Shown here: positions 1 through 11,500 of the stretch, one piece after another
Position numbering within the stretch: position 1 is the first letter of the stretch
Layout: each line of letters begins with the position of its first letter
From: Argyresthia goedartella
Taxonomy: Eukaryota; Arthropoda; Insecta; Lepidoptera; Argyresthiidae
Reading direction: 5' to 3'
Assembly: GCA_949825045.1 (NCBI GenBank)
Contig: OX463818.1
Coordinates: 31,884,906-31,948,905, forward strand
DNA: 64,000 bases
Program-made: the position numbers and the translations under genes
Notes under the pieces: generated by a model
Database searches by the model: none
What the model was told of the DNA's origin: nothing
What the model saw: the letters and a program-made list of their open reading frames with translations, nothing else

Positions 1-1365
1 CTTGAATGGCAAAGTAATTGGAACAACAAGCCAAAAGGAAACCGTTACGATCCTGAATTCAAGCTTTTTGCATTAAATTTGCACTTTTCTAGCCCCCAAA
101 CATACCGCTGTTTGCAAACATTTTTACGTCTCCCAAGCGAATCAACACTTCAAAGATTTAATATGGTAATTCCTCCTAAATTTGATGAGCGCATTTTAAA
201 GTTTTTGTCGTCTAAACTGAAATCTCTACCGGAAAATGCAAAGTACTGTACATTATGCATTGACGAAATGGCTCTCAAACGTCACTTACATTACGACACA
301 AAAAGAGATGAAATGATCGGCCTGCACAACATAAACGGCAAAGTCACCAGAGAAACGGCTTCACAGGCATGTGTAATCATGCTTCGAGGTATTGTCGAAA
401 ATTGGAAACAGCCAATTGCACATGCGCTTTTAGCTTCATCCAAACATTACAAAGAACTGGAAAAATGGTTAGACGAAATAATTGTAAAGTTACAGGGCAT
501 TGGAATAGAGATACAGGCAATAGTTGCAGATCAAGGCTCGAATTTCGATAAATACGCAAAGGAAGTGAAAAAGGTCACACCAGAACAACCGTTCTTTACA
601 GTGAATGGTAAAAAAAATTACTACGTTTTTGACGTTCCCCACCTGATCAAATGTATTAGAAACAATCTACTCACCAATAATTTTGTGATCGACGGCAAAC
701 AAATATCATGGAAATATATAGAAGATATGTTTGATAAACAAAAAGAGAAAGATTTGAAAATGATTCCAAAAGTGACGGAAAAACATATCCATCCCAATAA
801 TTTTCAAAAAATGAGAGTAAAATACGCAGCTCAAATTTTTAGTCGATCTGTTTTCGCTGCTATTAACGTTCTCGTTAAGTTTAATGTTTTACCCGAAGAA
901 GCAAAACACACTGCAGATTTTATAGAAAAAATTAATAATATTTTTGATGTGCTAAACTCCAGTCAAGTTGCATCCACCAACAAGTAAAAAAAAGCGTTCT
1001 CTTCGAAACCATATCAAGTTGACACCTTAGAAGAAGCAGCGAAGATGTTTGAAAACATAAAAGCTATAGATAAAACTAAAGGAGTCAATACTACAAAAAG
1101 AATCAAGACATTCAAAAATATACTGATCACCATAATATCAATACTCATGTTGAGCCAAGATTTAGAATCAAAGGGAATCAAGTTCTTATTCACGCGAAGA
1201 CTCAATCAAGACCCTCTTGAGAACTTTTTCGGAGCTGTCAGGCAACAGGGTGGAAACTGTAAAAACCCTACACCAATACAATTCATGAGAGCATTTTCTA
1301 AACTTTTTCTCAGCAATATGATGCAAACTTCACGATCTTTTTCCCTTTCTTTAAACATGCCATGA
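1..1365 (+). pseudogene. P-element/THAP9-type DNA transposase, partial
   Basis: Cut-and-paste transposase of the P-element family, which cleaves transposon ends in the nucleus. The frame is open from base 1, so the N-terminus, including any THAP zinc finger, lies off the left edge. Visible blocks are CIDEM (around 260-275), a WKQPIAHALL stretch, IVADQGSN (around 525-545), FDVPHLIKCIRNNL (around 630-670) and, near the end, NQDPLENFFGAVRQQGG (around 1205-1255). These match the acidic catalytic blocks and the conserved C-terminal LENFFG block of the family. A single in-frame TAA at 985-987 interrupts the frame, and the same frame then stays open to the TGA at 1363-1365. The copy is therefore a pseudogene unless the stop is read through. 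The C-terminus also looks short for the family. I see no terminal repeats. Family assignment is from motif order, not a search. Confidence 0.8.
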
Positions 1366-1894
1366 GTGGTCTCGTGATTTTGGCAAAATCTTTGATAAAC
1401 TTCCTGTAGTAACTTTCCTGTAGATCCTTCCTGAAAAGAGGTTCAAAAACTATGTTAAAAATGAGCTGATAAGAAAGTCCAATTATAGTATTAAGGAATA
1501 CTTAGATGACAAAACTGCATGGTCCATATCTTTTCCGAATTTCATTTTTCCGTCATTTTTCGACCACAGACGAACAATAATGACAATACCATAGACAAAA
1601 CGTCATAATTTTATCTGTGAATGGTACTTTTGACGTTTCGTTTTGCCGATTTTCGTTGCAAATTACGTTTTGATCACCGAAATTTCGCAATTTTATCTTT
1701 GAATTTTCGGAAAAACTATGCATTTCCTAACAAAAATAATTATAATAAAAAAATAATAAAAATAATTTAAAATTGTTTTTCGTAAATATTTTTTTACTTG
1801 AACCACAGATTAATGAATTCAAATTCATCCGACGTAAATATACGTAAATTGCACTAATACTATCTAATGAAAAGAAAAATACATTGCCGAGACC
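1366..1894. other. AT-rich non-coding stretch
   Basis: No convincing reading frame. It holds decayed sequence after the P-type transposase and runs of A and T around 1735-1800. I see no promoter, RNA gene or terminal repeat. Confidence 0.5.
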
Positions 1895-2269
1895 TTAAGG
1901 TGAAAATAGACTTCTGTACGTAACATGTAATGTAACACGCAATGAATGAATTTGCCGTATACATTGTCGCAATGTATCATGTAGCGTAACTTAATTTCCA
2001 TAGTTAGGATGCCTTGCGCGCACGTACTGAGCACGCTCCGAGCGCGAACTGAGCATTATATTATAACTCGTGCGGGGCGCGATCCGCCGAGTGTCGGCTT
2101 TTTCGCCCGAACACAAAGAGGCTCGCAGCGCAGTCGCAGTGTGCTCGGGCGCGCCAGTCAGGATGGTTGTTGTGTCTCTATACTGCGGAACACCCGCAGC
2201 GCGCTCTTCGTACAAAATGATGAAATGCTCCGTTCATGTTACGTTATAGTAGTCTATTTTCACCTTTAA
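1895..2269. mobile_element. TTAA-flanked MITE (non-autonomous DNA transposon)
   Basis: Inverted ends GGTGAAAATAGACT (from 1899) and AGTCTATTTTCACC (ending 2264) lie directly inside TTAA tetranucleotides at 1895-1898 and 2266-2269. Imperfect similarity continues inward (GTAACATG on both arms). The interior is GC-rich and non-coding; short open frames on both strands here are composition artefacts. TTAA targets are typical of piggyBac and Kolobok elements, so this is probably a short derivative of one of those. The right arm has one extra base next to TTAA, so the exact end is uncertain. Confidence 0.6.
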
Positions 2270-2379
2270 ACTTACTTACATAATGCAAAATTAAGCGAGA
2301 AAAAAGCTGTCAAAATTAACAAGTATTCCTTTATCGATCTTTACAGAACAAAACTCTGACATGAAGCGAAATAGACCTA

Positions 2380-2434
2380 GCAGCAGAGAAAAGTAAAAAA
2401 ATCTAAAGAAGATTTTTTTACTTTTCTCTGCTGC
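2380..2434. repeat. Perfect 25-bp hairpin with 5-base loop
   Basis: Positions 2380-2404 are the exact reverse complement of 2410-2434, separated by AAAGA. The stem starts with GCAGCAGAG and contains a 7-base A tract. It lies just upstream of the hAT remnant and has no T-run terminator context. It reads as a fold-back duplication rather than an RNA gene. Confidence 0.85.
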
Positions 2435-2463
2435 ATGCACGCGAATCGTTATCTGGGTCGATT

Positions 2464-3569
2464 TTGAAGTATGTAGCACCTTCGGCTTCTTTGGTACGGA
2501 ATACACCACAGCCAAGTGTTGATAGCGAACTTCTTGATAAAACAGATGTTGTAGAAACACGGGGCCAAGATGCATTAGATGTAGGGACGCTGGGAAGAGA
2601 GCCTGTTAATTCTGCTTCTCTGGTACATAATACACCACAGCAAAGTGTTGAAAGCGACCTTCTTGATAAAACAGATGATTTAGAAACACGGGGCAAAATG
2701 AATTAGATGAAGGGACGCTGGGAAGAGAGCCTGACAACCCTGACACACAAAGCGAAAGACAAGGTGGAGATCAGCATCGAGAAGAATATAACCAAGAAAA
2801 AGGACGGAATAGCGACAATGAAGAAGAATCCCAGCAAATTGAAAACGATGAAGAAGAGCTGCATGACACTACTCGTTTCGATGTTGCTACTTGGCCAACA
2901 CCCATGCTTGATGATTTGAGAGTTGGAATTGTTAAAGCGGGAAGTGAACCTTATCAAAACAGAAATGGCCCGTTTGTAGATAATGTCCAAAGATCTGGAG
3001 ATAAAATAAAAGGAAAGAGCCGACATTTCCATTCAGAATGGTTTTATAAAGCGTTACCAAATGGAGAAAAAGTACTCAGAAAATGGATGGTATACTCTCC
3101 AACAAAAAAAAGTTTATACTGTTTTTGCTGCAAACTGTTTACGCACCATGAAACAAAACAGAGTTTCGTCAACGGATTTAATTCTTGGTGGAAACTAAAT
3201 CCTAAAGTGTCTGAACACGAAAATTCTGAGGGCCATCTCTCCTGTTTTGAAAAATGGAAAATCTTGGAGAATGGATTGAGGCTGCAAAAAACTATCGATC
3301 ATGAACATCAAATGGTCTTAGACCAAGAAAAAAAAAAGTGGCGTGACATTTTGAGTCGCCTATTAGATGTAATTCTTTTCCTGGCACGCCAAAATCTTCC
3401 TCTAAGAGGACATAGAGAGGATATTTCATCAGACAATAGAGGGAATTTCTTAGAATTAGTTAATCTATTGTCAAAATATGACCCAGTGCTAAAAGAACAC
3501 ATGCTAAGAATTGAACATGCTATCGCCTGTACAAAAACTAAACGGTGTAACGGAAATGTAAAGATCTGA
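2464..3569 (+). pseudogene. hAT transposase N-terminal part (TTF/ZMYM1-like)
   Basis: hAT-superfamily transposase of the type with a TTF-type zinc finger followed by a DUF4371-like region. An acidic low-complexity leader (about 2705-2880, many E, D and Q) precedes the zinc-finger block around 3020-3150 (FHSEWFYKALPNGEK, then LYCFCCKLF). The start of the transposase domain follows (LPLRGHREDI near 3400; LVNLLSKYDPVLKEHM near 3455-3505). The reading frame is broken near 2693 by a one-base deletion in the second of two 129-bp repeats. It ends at 3569, well before the catalytic and dimerisation regions. The matching C-terminal half of such a protein lies at 17090-19781 on the same strand. No terminal repeat was found on this side. 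No function is expected. Confidence 0.75.
2485..2741 (+). repeat. Two-copy 129-bp coding tandem repeat
   Basis: Unit 1 starts at 2485 and unit 2 at 2614; both begin GCTTCT(C/T)TGGTAC and contain TTCTTGATAAAACAGATG and GCTGGGAAGAGAGCCTG. The period is 129 bases (43 codons) at the start but 128 at the end, because unit 2 has lost one base near 2693. The loss shifts the hAT frame. Confidence 0.8.
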
Positions 3570-4660
3570 GACACATTTTTTATTTGCTATAAAAAGTTGG
3601 CAGGCGTTGGCAGGTTTGGGCAACGTGATTTAATGATTCAACTATGAACTGCAAAAAGAGAAGCCAAATATTCTTAAACCAAACAAATAACCGTGATGTA
3701 AGATTGGTGTTGACCAATGCTCAATTAAGCGGCAAGATAAAGTTGGTATAAACATAACTATGGAGATTAGTGGTTATCGAAGGCATCGCAAATTTCACAA
3801 GGTCTCATATAAGCTCAAGCGGCTCATCGCGTTGTTACCAGACTTGAAATATTAAGGTTCGAGGTTCGATTCTCCGTTGTCAACTTTTCTTTTTCTATTT
3901 TACCTTTGGTTTTGGGTAATTAATTTGTGGGTCCTTTCTGAATAGCTATTCGGGAGTGTCGGGTTGTGCTAATTAAATTTAAGTCCTAGAAGTTAATTGC
4001 TTATCATGCATCTTTGTAAATGTTTTCTACCTTGTTTAAACTACTGAATATGTCGTCACAGTAATTGCCTATTACTTCTATAATCGTCATTATTTATCTA
4101 GTCTAGAAATCTATACGTGGAATGCGCCAGATTAATAATGAAATAAAAAAAGCGACATCTTTGAATGGATGGTGTGACGAAACAAACATTTGGTTTATTT
4201 CTCAGTAGGTAGAAATATATATTTTTTTAAAAAATCTCCAAAATGTGGATAAACTTTAAGAGCTATGAAATGGGTTGTGAATCATAAATTTAAAATGAAT
4301 ATGGTTTAACTTCACCGTTGCTTTCAGTGGATGTCGAATTATGACCATTTTACATATTTGTGATGTTGTTTTGAAGTGTCGCATTTGCCATGGCTCATTC
4401 AATCGAAACTCATACGTAAGGGTGTTTAGTTACGATATAGTTTGGTGGGTCAAACAGATGCGTAGTTGGTTCAATGATGGAGGTACAGATGGCGGTCGAT
4501 TGCCTTTAAATTCCAGATGGTTTAACTCAAATAAGAACTTTATTCACTATAACTGCAATAAGATGTTTTATATAGAAAAAAAATGAGTATTATTTTATTT
4601 AGATTATTTTATGATGTTATAGAGTCTATTTCTAGTTGAACTGTGTGATCTAAAATATAA
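3570..4660. other. Non-coding stretch with a tRNA-like segment
   Basis: No supported gene. Apart from the tRNA-like segment at 3790-3885 I see only AT-rich unique sequence. An open frame at 4341-4586 has no recognisable similarity or supporting signals. Confidence 0.4.
3790..3885 (+). repeat. tRNA-like SINE head or tRNA pseudogene
   Basis: Contains an A-box-like AGCTCAAGCGG at about 3812 and a B-box-like GGTTCGATTCTCC at about 3865, the spacing expected for a Pol III internal promoter. The acceptor stem does not pair convincingly and there is no CCA-ready end, so a working tRNA is unlikely. Confidence 0.4.
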
Positions 4661-4664
4661 AGTG

Positions 4665-5298
4665 TGTATACGGTGTAGACCAGTAACCAATCAGAGCACT
4701 GAGTTTAGAAAGGAAACGAAACGAACCAATGAGAATGACTCGCGGAGTTTGAGATGGTGTTTTGGCGAGCATGTCTGGGGAAGGTCGTTTTGGTGGGAAG
4801 AGAAAATATAAAAGGGATGGGTCGAGATGAGAGGGGGCTTTTTGTTGCTGGTCGTCGAGTGAAGTGTGAGTTAAGATTCAGAGGGGGAGCCATTCAGTCT
4901 CCGCGTCAAACTACTGTGACACACATCTTTCGGGAATTCTATACAGTTCGATTCGCCGTTTTACGCGTCTGGAACTGTGATTGCGTGTTGCAGTGGATTT
5001 TCGTGAGTGTCTGAAGCGCCGAGATATACCTCGGTTCCTATTCTTTAAATCAACCTACCCCAAATTCCAAAACTATCCTTGGGTCGTTAGATAAGAACTT
5101 GTAGGTAATTTATCTGAGTCTGAGTCTGGGCTTGGAGCGACCCTAATTTCCTTTTTCCTTCACCATAGGGTTCCTGGATTGGCTCTTAGGATATTCGCGG
5201 GCTAATCCTCTCCTCATTCCTTTCGTGTAGCGAGTTTTGAAATTCCCACACACACAGTCATTAAACATACAAACACATTCAAATCAAACTCAACCATT
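4665..5298 (+). promoter_or_regulatory. Candidate solo LTR or retroelement promoter
   Basis: The segment starts TGTGTATACGG and ends CTCAACCA. It contains CCAAT-type words (AACCAATCAG near 4685, ACCAATGAG near 4727) and a TATA box TATAAAAG at 4807. A TGG-starting tract, TGGTGTCGATGATGG, follows near 5307, where a primer-binding site would sit. About 630 bp is a normal LTR size. No matching second LTR or clear target duplication is present in the window, so the call rests on architecture alone. Confidence 0.3.
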
Positions 5299-6969
5299 TT
5301 CGAGTGGTGTCGATGATGGACGTGGTATAACACTAGGATTTTAGACTAGGCTAGACAGGAGTTTAGTTGCGGCTAAACCTAGGTTGTCGAGGTTATGTAG
5401 TTAGGGAGACAAACACGATTATTTAGGTTTATGTAACAAACAAGTATCTGAAATTCGTATGATTACAAATAATTACGTTATTTCCTTCTCACTCTTGAAA
5501 TACCTAAATACTTATAAAACTATCTAACAAACTAAATATTTTTTTGATTGTGGCTGTTTTGATCTTTCTTTTCTTGACTAATTTGTATATAAAATATCTG
5601 GATGAACATCAACATGGTTACGGAATAAAACTTAAGAGACGGGTAGGTGCAAATAAAAATATCCCGTAACCGATCAACAAGCATGTTGGACTGATGGATG
5701 GGAGATATCACAATATCAAATCATATAAAAAAATATAACCCAAATAGTCAATATGTAGTTGATTGGCAGGTAAACTAACTCGAGAGGGATTTGAGTGGAT
5801 TCGGGCGGTCTCTAGGTGCTGGTGTATTCAGTTGGCTAATTCCAGGTCTTCAGCTGGCTTAAAATCATGCAGTCACGTAGATTGTGTATGGGAATAAGTG
5901 GGAGGAGGATGGCCCCAAAACAGGTGAAAGATAGCGCCAGGAGCGTGCTAATGAACACATAGTTAACCCTATGTTTGCTTATAAATTGTGTTTACAATTT
6001 TGAGTGGTTGTAAGCATTATTTTATAAGATTTAAGCTTGTTTTGCTTAGCTAAATCTAACTTCGTCTGTCTTGGTTCCGTAGAACTCGGTTGACCTCCAC
6101 TGGCGTCAGGCGGGGTTAAAGGGACCGACCTTAGGGCCCGTGTCCCTTCTGGACGTGAGCTCTGGCACAAGCCCTTCTTTATAAACACATGTAATCGAAA
6201 TGCCTTTTAAAAATGGTTATTTTCTTGGAATTTGTTCTAATAAGCACGGACTCGATAATTATCAATATTTTTATGTCACTTATATTCATCACTGGCTGGG
6301 GAACCTCATGACGATACTGTTTAACCAAAACCACTCTAAAGGGAGCTTTAGGTTATTACTATCACAACGTCTGCAGTCCTACCCATGAACGTTCACCCAC
6401 TGCTTTGGCCAAATCATCTAAATAAGATGCTCCAGAAGAAAGAAAGAAATGTTCCAATAAAAATGCGTGAGGGTTAAATTCTGTCTGACATTAAATTAAT
6501 GGTTAGCTGGTTATACCTTTAAATTTACTATTCATAGAATCGTTCGGTTAACTCGTAGGGTTTATTCATATTATTTCAAAACTGTTGAATCCACTAGTTA
6601 CCTATAATTATCACAAACGGAAAGTCAGAGGGTTGGAAGTCGGTTACTGTACTAAGCAGACGTGTTTTTTTTTACTCCGCTCCGATTTCAAATCAGTTTT
6701 AGTAGTTTATAATGTGTACACATCGGGATACTTTTGAAATACAAAACTAAAGTGACAATCCTCATAAAACATCAATTAGTTATAGCAGGAAGGAGTGATA
6801 AAGTACCAAAAACTGTGTTCTAAGTGAAAAAATTTGCAGTTCATATTCTCATTATAAAATTATCTGTGGGTGGATCAACAAATTAATGCAAATGGTCTCA
6901 TTTCGTTAAACTACAATAAAAAAAAACTAAAGCTGTCAACAAGCATACCTTAAATTCGCCACTTCACTT
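5299..6969. other. Unassigned non-coding stretch
   Basis: No supported gene. A GC-richer patch at about 6060-6180 gives an open frame on the minus strand, but I do not recognise it. The rest is AT-rich unique-looking sequence with no clear repeats or RNA signals. Confidence 0.4.
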
Positions 6970-7060
6970 ATCGTTCCTACGGTTCAATTGGTTAGGCCGC
7001 CTGTACTGAAACGGTGGCGGTGTGAATGCTGGTTCGAATCTCAGACAAACTGCTCCTTTT
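6970..7060 (+). repeat. tRNA-like segment (SINE head or tRNA pseudogene)
   Basis: GGTTCAATTGGTTAGG at about 6982 resembles a tRNA D-arm/A box and CTGGTTCGAATCTC at about 7030 a T-arm/B box. Between them CCGCC and GGCGG can pair. A full cloverleaf with a 7-bp acceptor stem could not be drawn by eye. It lies just upstream of the LINE, with which it may be unrelated. Confidence 0.4.
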
Positions 7061-7235
7061 TCCTTTTTGCTTGACGAAACGAAACGCTAAGAGCAGATTG
7101 GATAACGTCAAGAGGACACTAAGTTCGATTCCTCACAACAAGCAACATTTTCATCAAGTTACAAATTGATTAATAACAACAGTTCCGAATTTGAATCGTA
7201 GAGGGCGCCAGCGAAATCGTCGAATAGTAGGTAAA

Positions 7236-8267
7236 ATGGCCAAATGCACAGCATGTGGAAAGTTCATGTCCCTCGCTGATGGAATAGGGTGCGCCACCTG
7301 TACCGAACAGTACCACAGAGGATGTGTGGGCCTTCCTATGAACGCGGATATTTCTGTTGAATGGAAATGCCCAGAATGTAAATCAAAAATACCTAAAACT
7401 GGCAATCGCTCCACCCCCGTTCGCAGCATCACTTCAGACTGTACCAAGAGAGCTAACGATGAATTATTAAGTGACACAGCGCGCGATACTAGTGTGAACC
7501 TGGACCTAGCCACTGAGCTGCGCATGTGTAGGGAGGAAATGAGAGGCATGCGCAGTGAAATGCTGGGCTTTCGAACGGAAATGGCCAAACTGTACCAAAC
7601 TATAACGGACTGTAATAAAAAGATAGACACCCTAGAAGCTCGAGTTTTGATCTTGGAAAAGCAAGAAGGGGAACGGATGGAGACGGACGTCAGTAAGCTT
7701 GAGTCTGAACTTGTAGAGCTGAAGGCAGGTATCAACAACCGCGATCAAGAGCTGCTACTGAACGATGTGGAGATTTCTGGGATCATTGAGACGAAGGGAG
7801 AAAACCCAGCGCACATTGTGAACCTGGTAGCCACCAAGCTTGGAGTGAGGCTGGAGGAGAGGGACATCGTCTGGACGTCGCGCGTCGGTACAACGAAAGG
7901 TGAGGAGGACGGAAAGCCAGGCCAGCCCCGCATCATCGTCACGCGCTTCGCCTGCCGTTCCATACGCGACGAGTTACTGAAGGCTGCTCGTGATCGCCAT
8001 GGCGCCACTACTGCTGACATGAATCTCACAGGGCCAGAGACCAAGTTCTTTGTCAATGAACGCCTCACGAAACTCAACAGGCAGCTCTTCATGAAGACTC
8101 GCAAGTGCGCGTTCAACCTATCCGAGCCCAAGTGGAAATATGTCTGGACTCGTGACGGTAGGATATTTGCCCGAAGAGCAAATGGAATGAAACGCCACAA
8201 TATAAAAAATGACACTGACTTCGCTCGAGTTTTTCAGTTGGCTGATGGTTGTGTTGTTATCCCATGA
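7236..8267 (+). CDS. LINE ORF1 protein with PHD-like zinc finger
   Basis: Putative RNA-binding/chaperone ORF1 of the LINE, about 343 residues from the ATG at 7236 (in MAKCTACGKF). Residues about 4-50 form a Cys4-His-Cys3 PHD-like finger (CTAC, CATC, YHRGCVG, CPEC). A long coiled-coil-like region follows (about residues 85-180, rich in E, K and L). The C-terminal domain (about 190-330) has FVNERLTKLNRQLF and KYVWTRDGRIFARR, like the C-terminal RNA-binding part of insect LINE ORF1 proteins. The frame is intact, unlike ORF2. The gene is the first of the two LINE ORFs and ends about 280 bases before ORF2. Confidence 0.75.
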   Translation: MAKCTACGKFMSLADGIGCATCTEQYHRGCVGLPMNADISVEWKCPECKSKIPKTGNRSTPVRSITSDCTKRANDELLSDTARDTSVNLDLATELRMCREEMRGMRSEMLGFRTEMAKLYQTITDCNKKIDTLEARVLILEKQEGERMETDVSKLESELVELKAGINNRDQELLLNDVEISGIIETKGENPAHIVNLVATKLGVRLEERDIVWTSRVGTTKGEEDGKPGQPRIIVTRFACRSIRDELLKAARDRHGATTADMNLTGPETKFFVNERLTKLNRQLFMKTRKCAFNLSEPKWKYVWTRDGRIFARRANGMKRHNIKNDTDFARVFQLADGCVVIP

Positions 8268-8548
8268 TGAAAGTATTTACTACGTGTATCATACATATTA
8301 TTTATATTATCTTTATCAATATTACATAATATTATCTAATATTTTGGACCTATATATCTATTTATCTTCTATATATTATCTATATTTACGTTGGAGTATT
8401 ACCACGAAAGAGCAATTACTCACAGTACACTTCCGCACAGAACGAATATACCAGATAGTCACATTTAGAAGCACAGGGCATCAACCATCCAATCAAACTA
8501 AAAATAAATCTCCCACGGTTATTTGTGGTGGAACCACAAAAATAATTG

Positions 8549-11500
8549 ATGATGGATGACTTAACAAACGTTATAAACGAAATTGACAATGATGTCAAGG
8601 TTGGTGACTCTTTTCTGGTTGATACGCCTGAGCAATGTAAAACCATTCTAACTAGACATAACAAAAATGCTCTAACTATTGTTATGCAAAATATTCGTAG
8701 CATAAATCGTAATTTTGATGACTTTCAGGTCTTACTTACAAGATTAAATATCAAATATGATATCATAGTTTTCACGGAATGCTGGTTATCCCATCTTAGC
8801 GTGTTGCCATCTATACAAAATTGTACATCTTACTCTACCAAAAATCACATTAACCAAAACAGTGGAGTGGTAGTTTATGTTCGTGATACTGTGCAAGCCA
8901 AAACCTATATAATGAACGATGCCGACTGCCTGGTCATTGAAATTGACAAGGAACTAGCATTTGTCTGCATTTACAGAACTCCTTCTATTAATAACATAGA
9001 GAACTTCCAGTTATCGTTAGATACCGTGATATTGGGTTTAAAGTCGATAAAACAAATCTTTATTCTGGGTGACATCAATATTGACATAAGGGAAGAGAAT
9101 AAAGACCCTAAATCAGGTCCCTACCTAAACCAATTATCAATGCAAGGCTTATTACCGGCTTATTTGTTTCCTACTCATAGAGAAACCTGCCTTGATCATT
9201 GCTTTACGAAACCGAATACCAAATGTACAATGCTCGTTTGTAAAAGTACTGTGACTGATCACGACTGTGTAATTCTCCCGGTAAATATAAAAAAAGGTAA
9301 ATTAGCCACTGGACCAAAACATGTCACTAAAACTGACTACCTTAGAGCTCTACATGAATTAAAACAAATAGATTGGGATGAATATCTCAATAGTAATGAT
9401 CCCAATATTACTACTTCAATGTTCTTATCAAAGGTCTCTGATATACTACAAAAATTTACTACTACATACAAATTAACAAACAGAAAAGCGAACATCAAAC
9501 CATGGATTTCGCCGGGCTTATTAAGATGTATTCGGTTTAGAGACAGACTACACAGTAAAACAAGAAAAAAACCCAATGACCTAAATCTAAAAACAATATA
9601 TAAGAGATACAGGAATGTTTGCACTACTCTACTCCATAAGCTCAAACCGTCTTATGAATAGTCTGAAATAAACAAAAACAAAAACAACACAAAAAACACA
9701 TGGAAAGTAATACGGCAAATATGTTATTTAAATAAAAATAATAAAGAACCAAGAGAACTACTCAGAGCTAAACCAACCCCTCAGGAATCAGTGCACAACG
9801 TCAATAACTTTTTCGCGAACGTTGGTCGAACATTGGCTAATGAAATACTCCGAAAGGGAGACCGGGCGGAGGATGATCTTGCCAGAGAATTCAAAAGTAA
9901 TAATTGTCCACTTCAATCTCTCACACTCTTACCAACAGATGAACAAGAGATAAGAAAGATTATCATGGCTTTAAAAAGCACATCTTCTGCTGGTTGGGAT
10001 GGTATATCCTCAGTATTTGTCAAACTAGCGGTGGATATAATCACAAAACCAATTTCTCGTTTATGCAATCTCTGCCTAACTACTGGTGTTTTCCCGAACT
10101 CGTTAAAAGAATCAACCATAATACCTATACATAAGTCTGGAGATGAAGGCAGTGTTAATAATTACCGACCTATCTCGATCCTCCCTACATTATCTAAAAT
10201 ACTAGAAAAAGTTATCAACATTAGACTTATAAACTACCTTAATGCACAAAATTATTTTTCGAAAAATCAATATGGCTTCAGAGCAAAACTATCTACTGCA
10301 GATGCCATAGAGGATCTTGTTTCACACGTAGGACATGTACTAGATACTCATTCCAAATGTGTGGGAATATTCCTAAATCTTGCTAAGGCATTTGACACTG
10401 TCTCCATCCCCATACTAATGAGTAAGCTTGAGTGTGCGGGTTTTCGCGGTGTACCCCTGAACCTTCTCAAAGACTACATGTCTAACAGGTTTCAGACAGT
10501 ACGTATAGGTGATGCCAAGAGTAACAAAGTAAACGTTACTTTCGGCGTTCCCCAGGGCTCGGTGCTTGGACCAACCTTATTCCTGATCTATATTAATGAT
10601 CTATGTGATATGAAACTGAATTCGGGAAAAATAATTTCATTCGCAGATGACACCGTATTATTATTTGACGCAAAAACGTGGGATTATGCCAAAATGTTGG
10701 CAGAGGAAGGATTAAGTAAGATTCTTAATTCGGCCTACTAAGTCGAAGACCTTGCTTCGACTTAGTAGGCCGCGCATGCGACTGGTAACTGCAGCACTTA
10801 CTGGCCATGGTTTCTTTAACAAACATCTATATGTCCTAGGTGTTACCGACAGCCCCCTTTGCAGAGCCTGCTTGGAGGCAGAAGAAACGGCTGCTCACGT
10901 CCTTATGGAGTGCACAGGAGTAGCGGACTACAGGGCTAAACACCTCGGTCAATCGAGGGACCTTCCAGGGATAGTCGGTAACGTAAAGGGCCTACTGGCG
11001 TTCCTGGAGGAGTTGGGTTGGCTCGAATGATGTCGCATTCCCACCCACACGCAAAATAGGCGCTTTCGTCGTCGAGTTGCGGAAACCAGCCCGTCTTACA
11101 ATTGACAATTGACAAGGTTCTTAATTGGTTGAATTCTAACATACTGACACTAAATCTAGACAAGACAAAGTTTCTTACCTTCAGTATTAGAAACAATACA
11201 CAACCAGACCACTTCTCACTCTGGGCCCACTCATGTGACCCTAGGCTACCCAGCTGCAATTGCTACGTCTTAACGCAAGCTCCATACGTAAAATACCTGG
11301 GTGTCATGATAGACCAGAACCTAAACTGGAAAACACAAATAAGTTCACTGAGCGCACGCCTACGTAAACTTATACGTATCTTTAAAAAATTACGACACAT
11401 CAAGGATATTGATACAATAAAGGTGGTTTACTACTCGCTGTGCCAATCTGTAGCATCCTATGGTATAACTGCGTGGGGGGCAGCGATAAAAGTAACCTTA

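Noticed and set aside
1991..2269. Opposite-strand open frames in the GC-rich patch
   Set aside because: They lie inside a MITE with inverted ends, have no recognisable motif and result from base composition.
4754..5014. Open frames over the TATA-containing segment
   Set aside because: Frames are open on both strands with no homology; the segment fits an LTR or promoter better.
5979..6188. Minus-strand 69-codon frame
   Set aside because: Proline- and threonine-rich but not recognised, with no splice or promoter signals; could be chance.
6970..7060. Functional tRNA gene
   Set aside because: A/B boxes are present, but the acceptor stem and T-arm do not pair well.
7154..7738. Minus-strand frames opposite LINE ORF1
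   Set aside because: Antisense shadows of the coherent PHD-finger protein on the plus strand.
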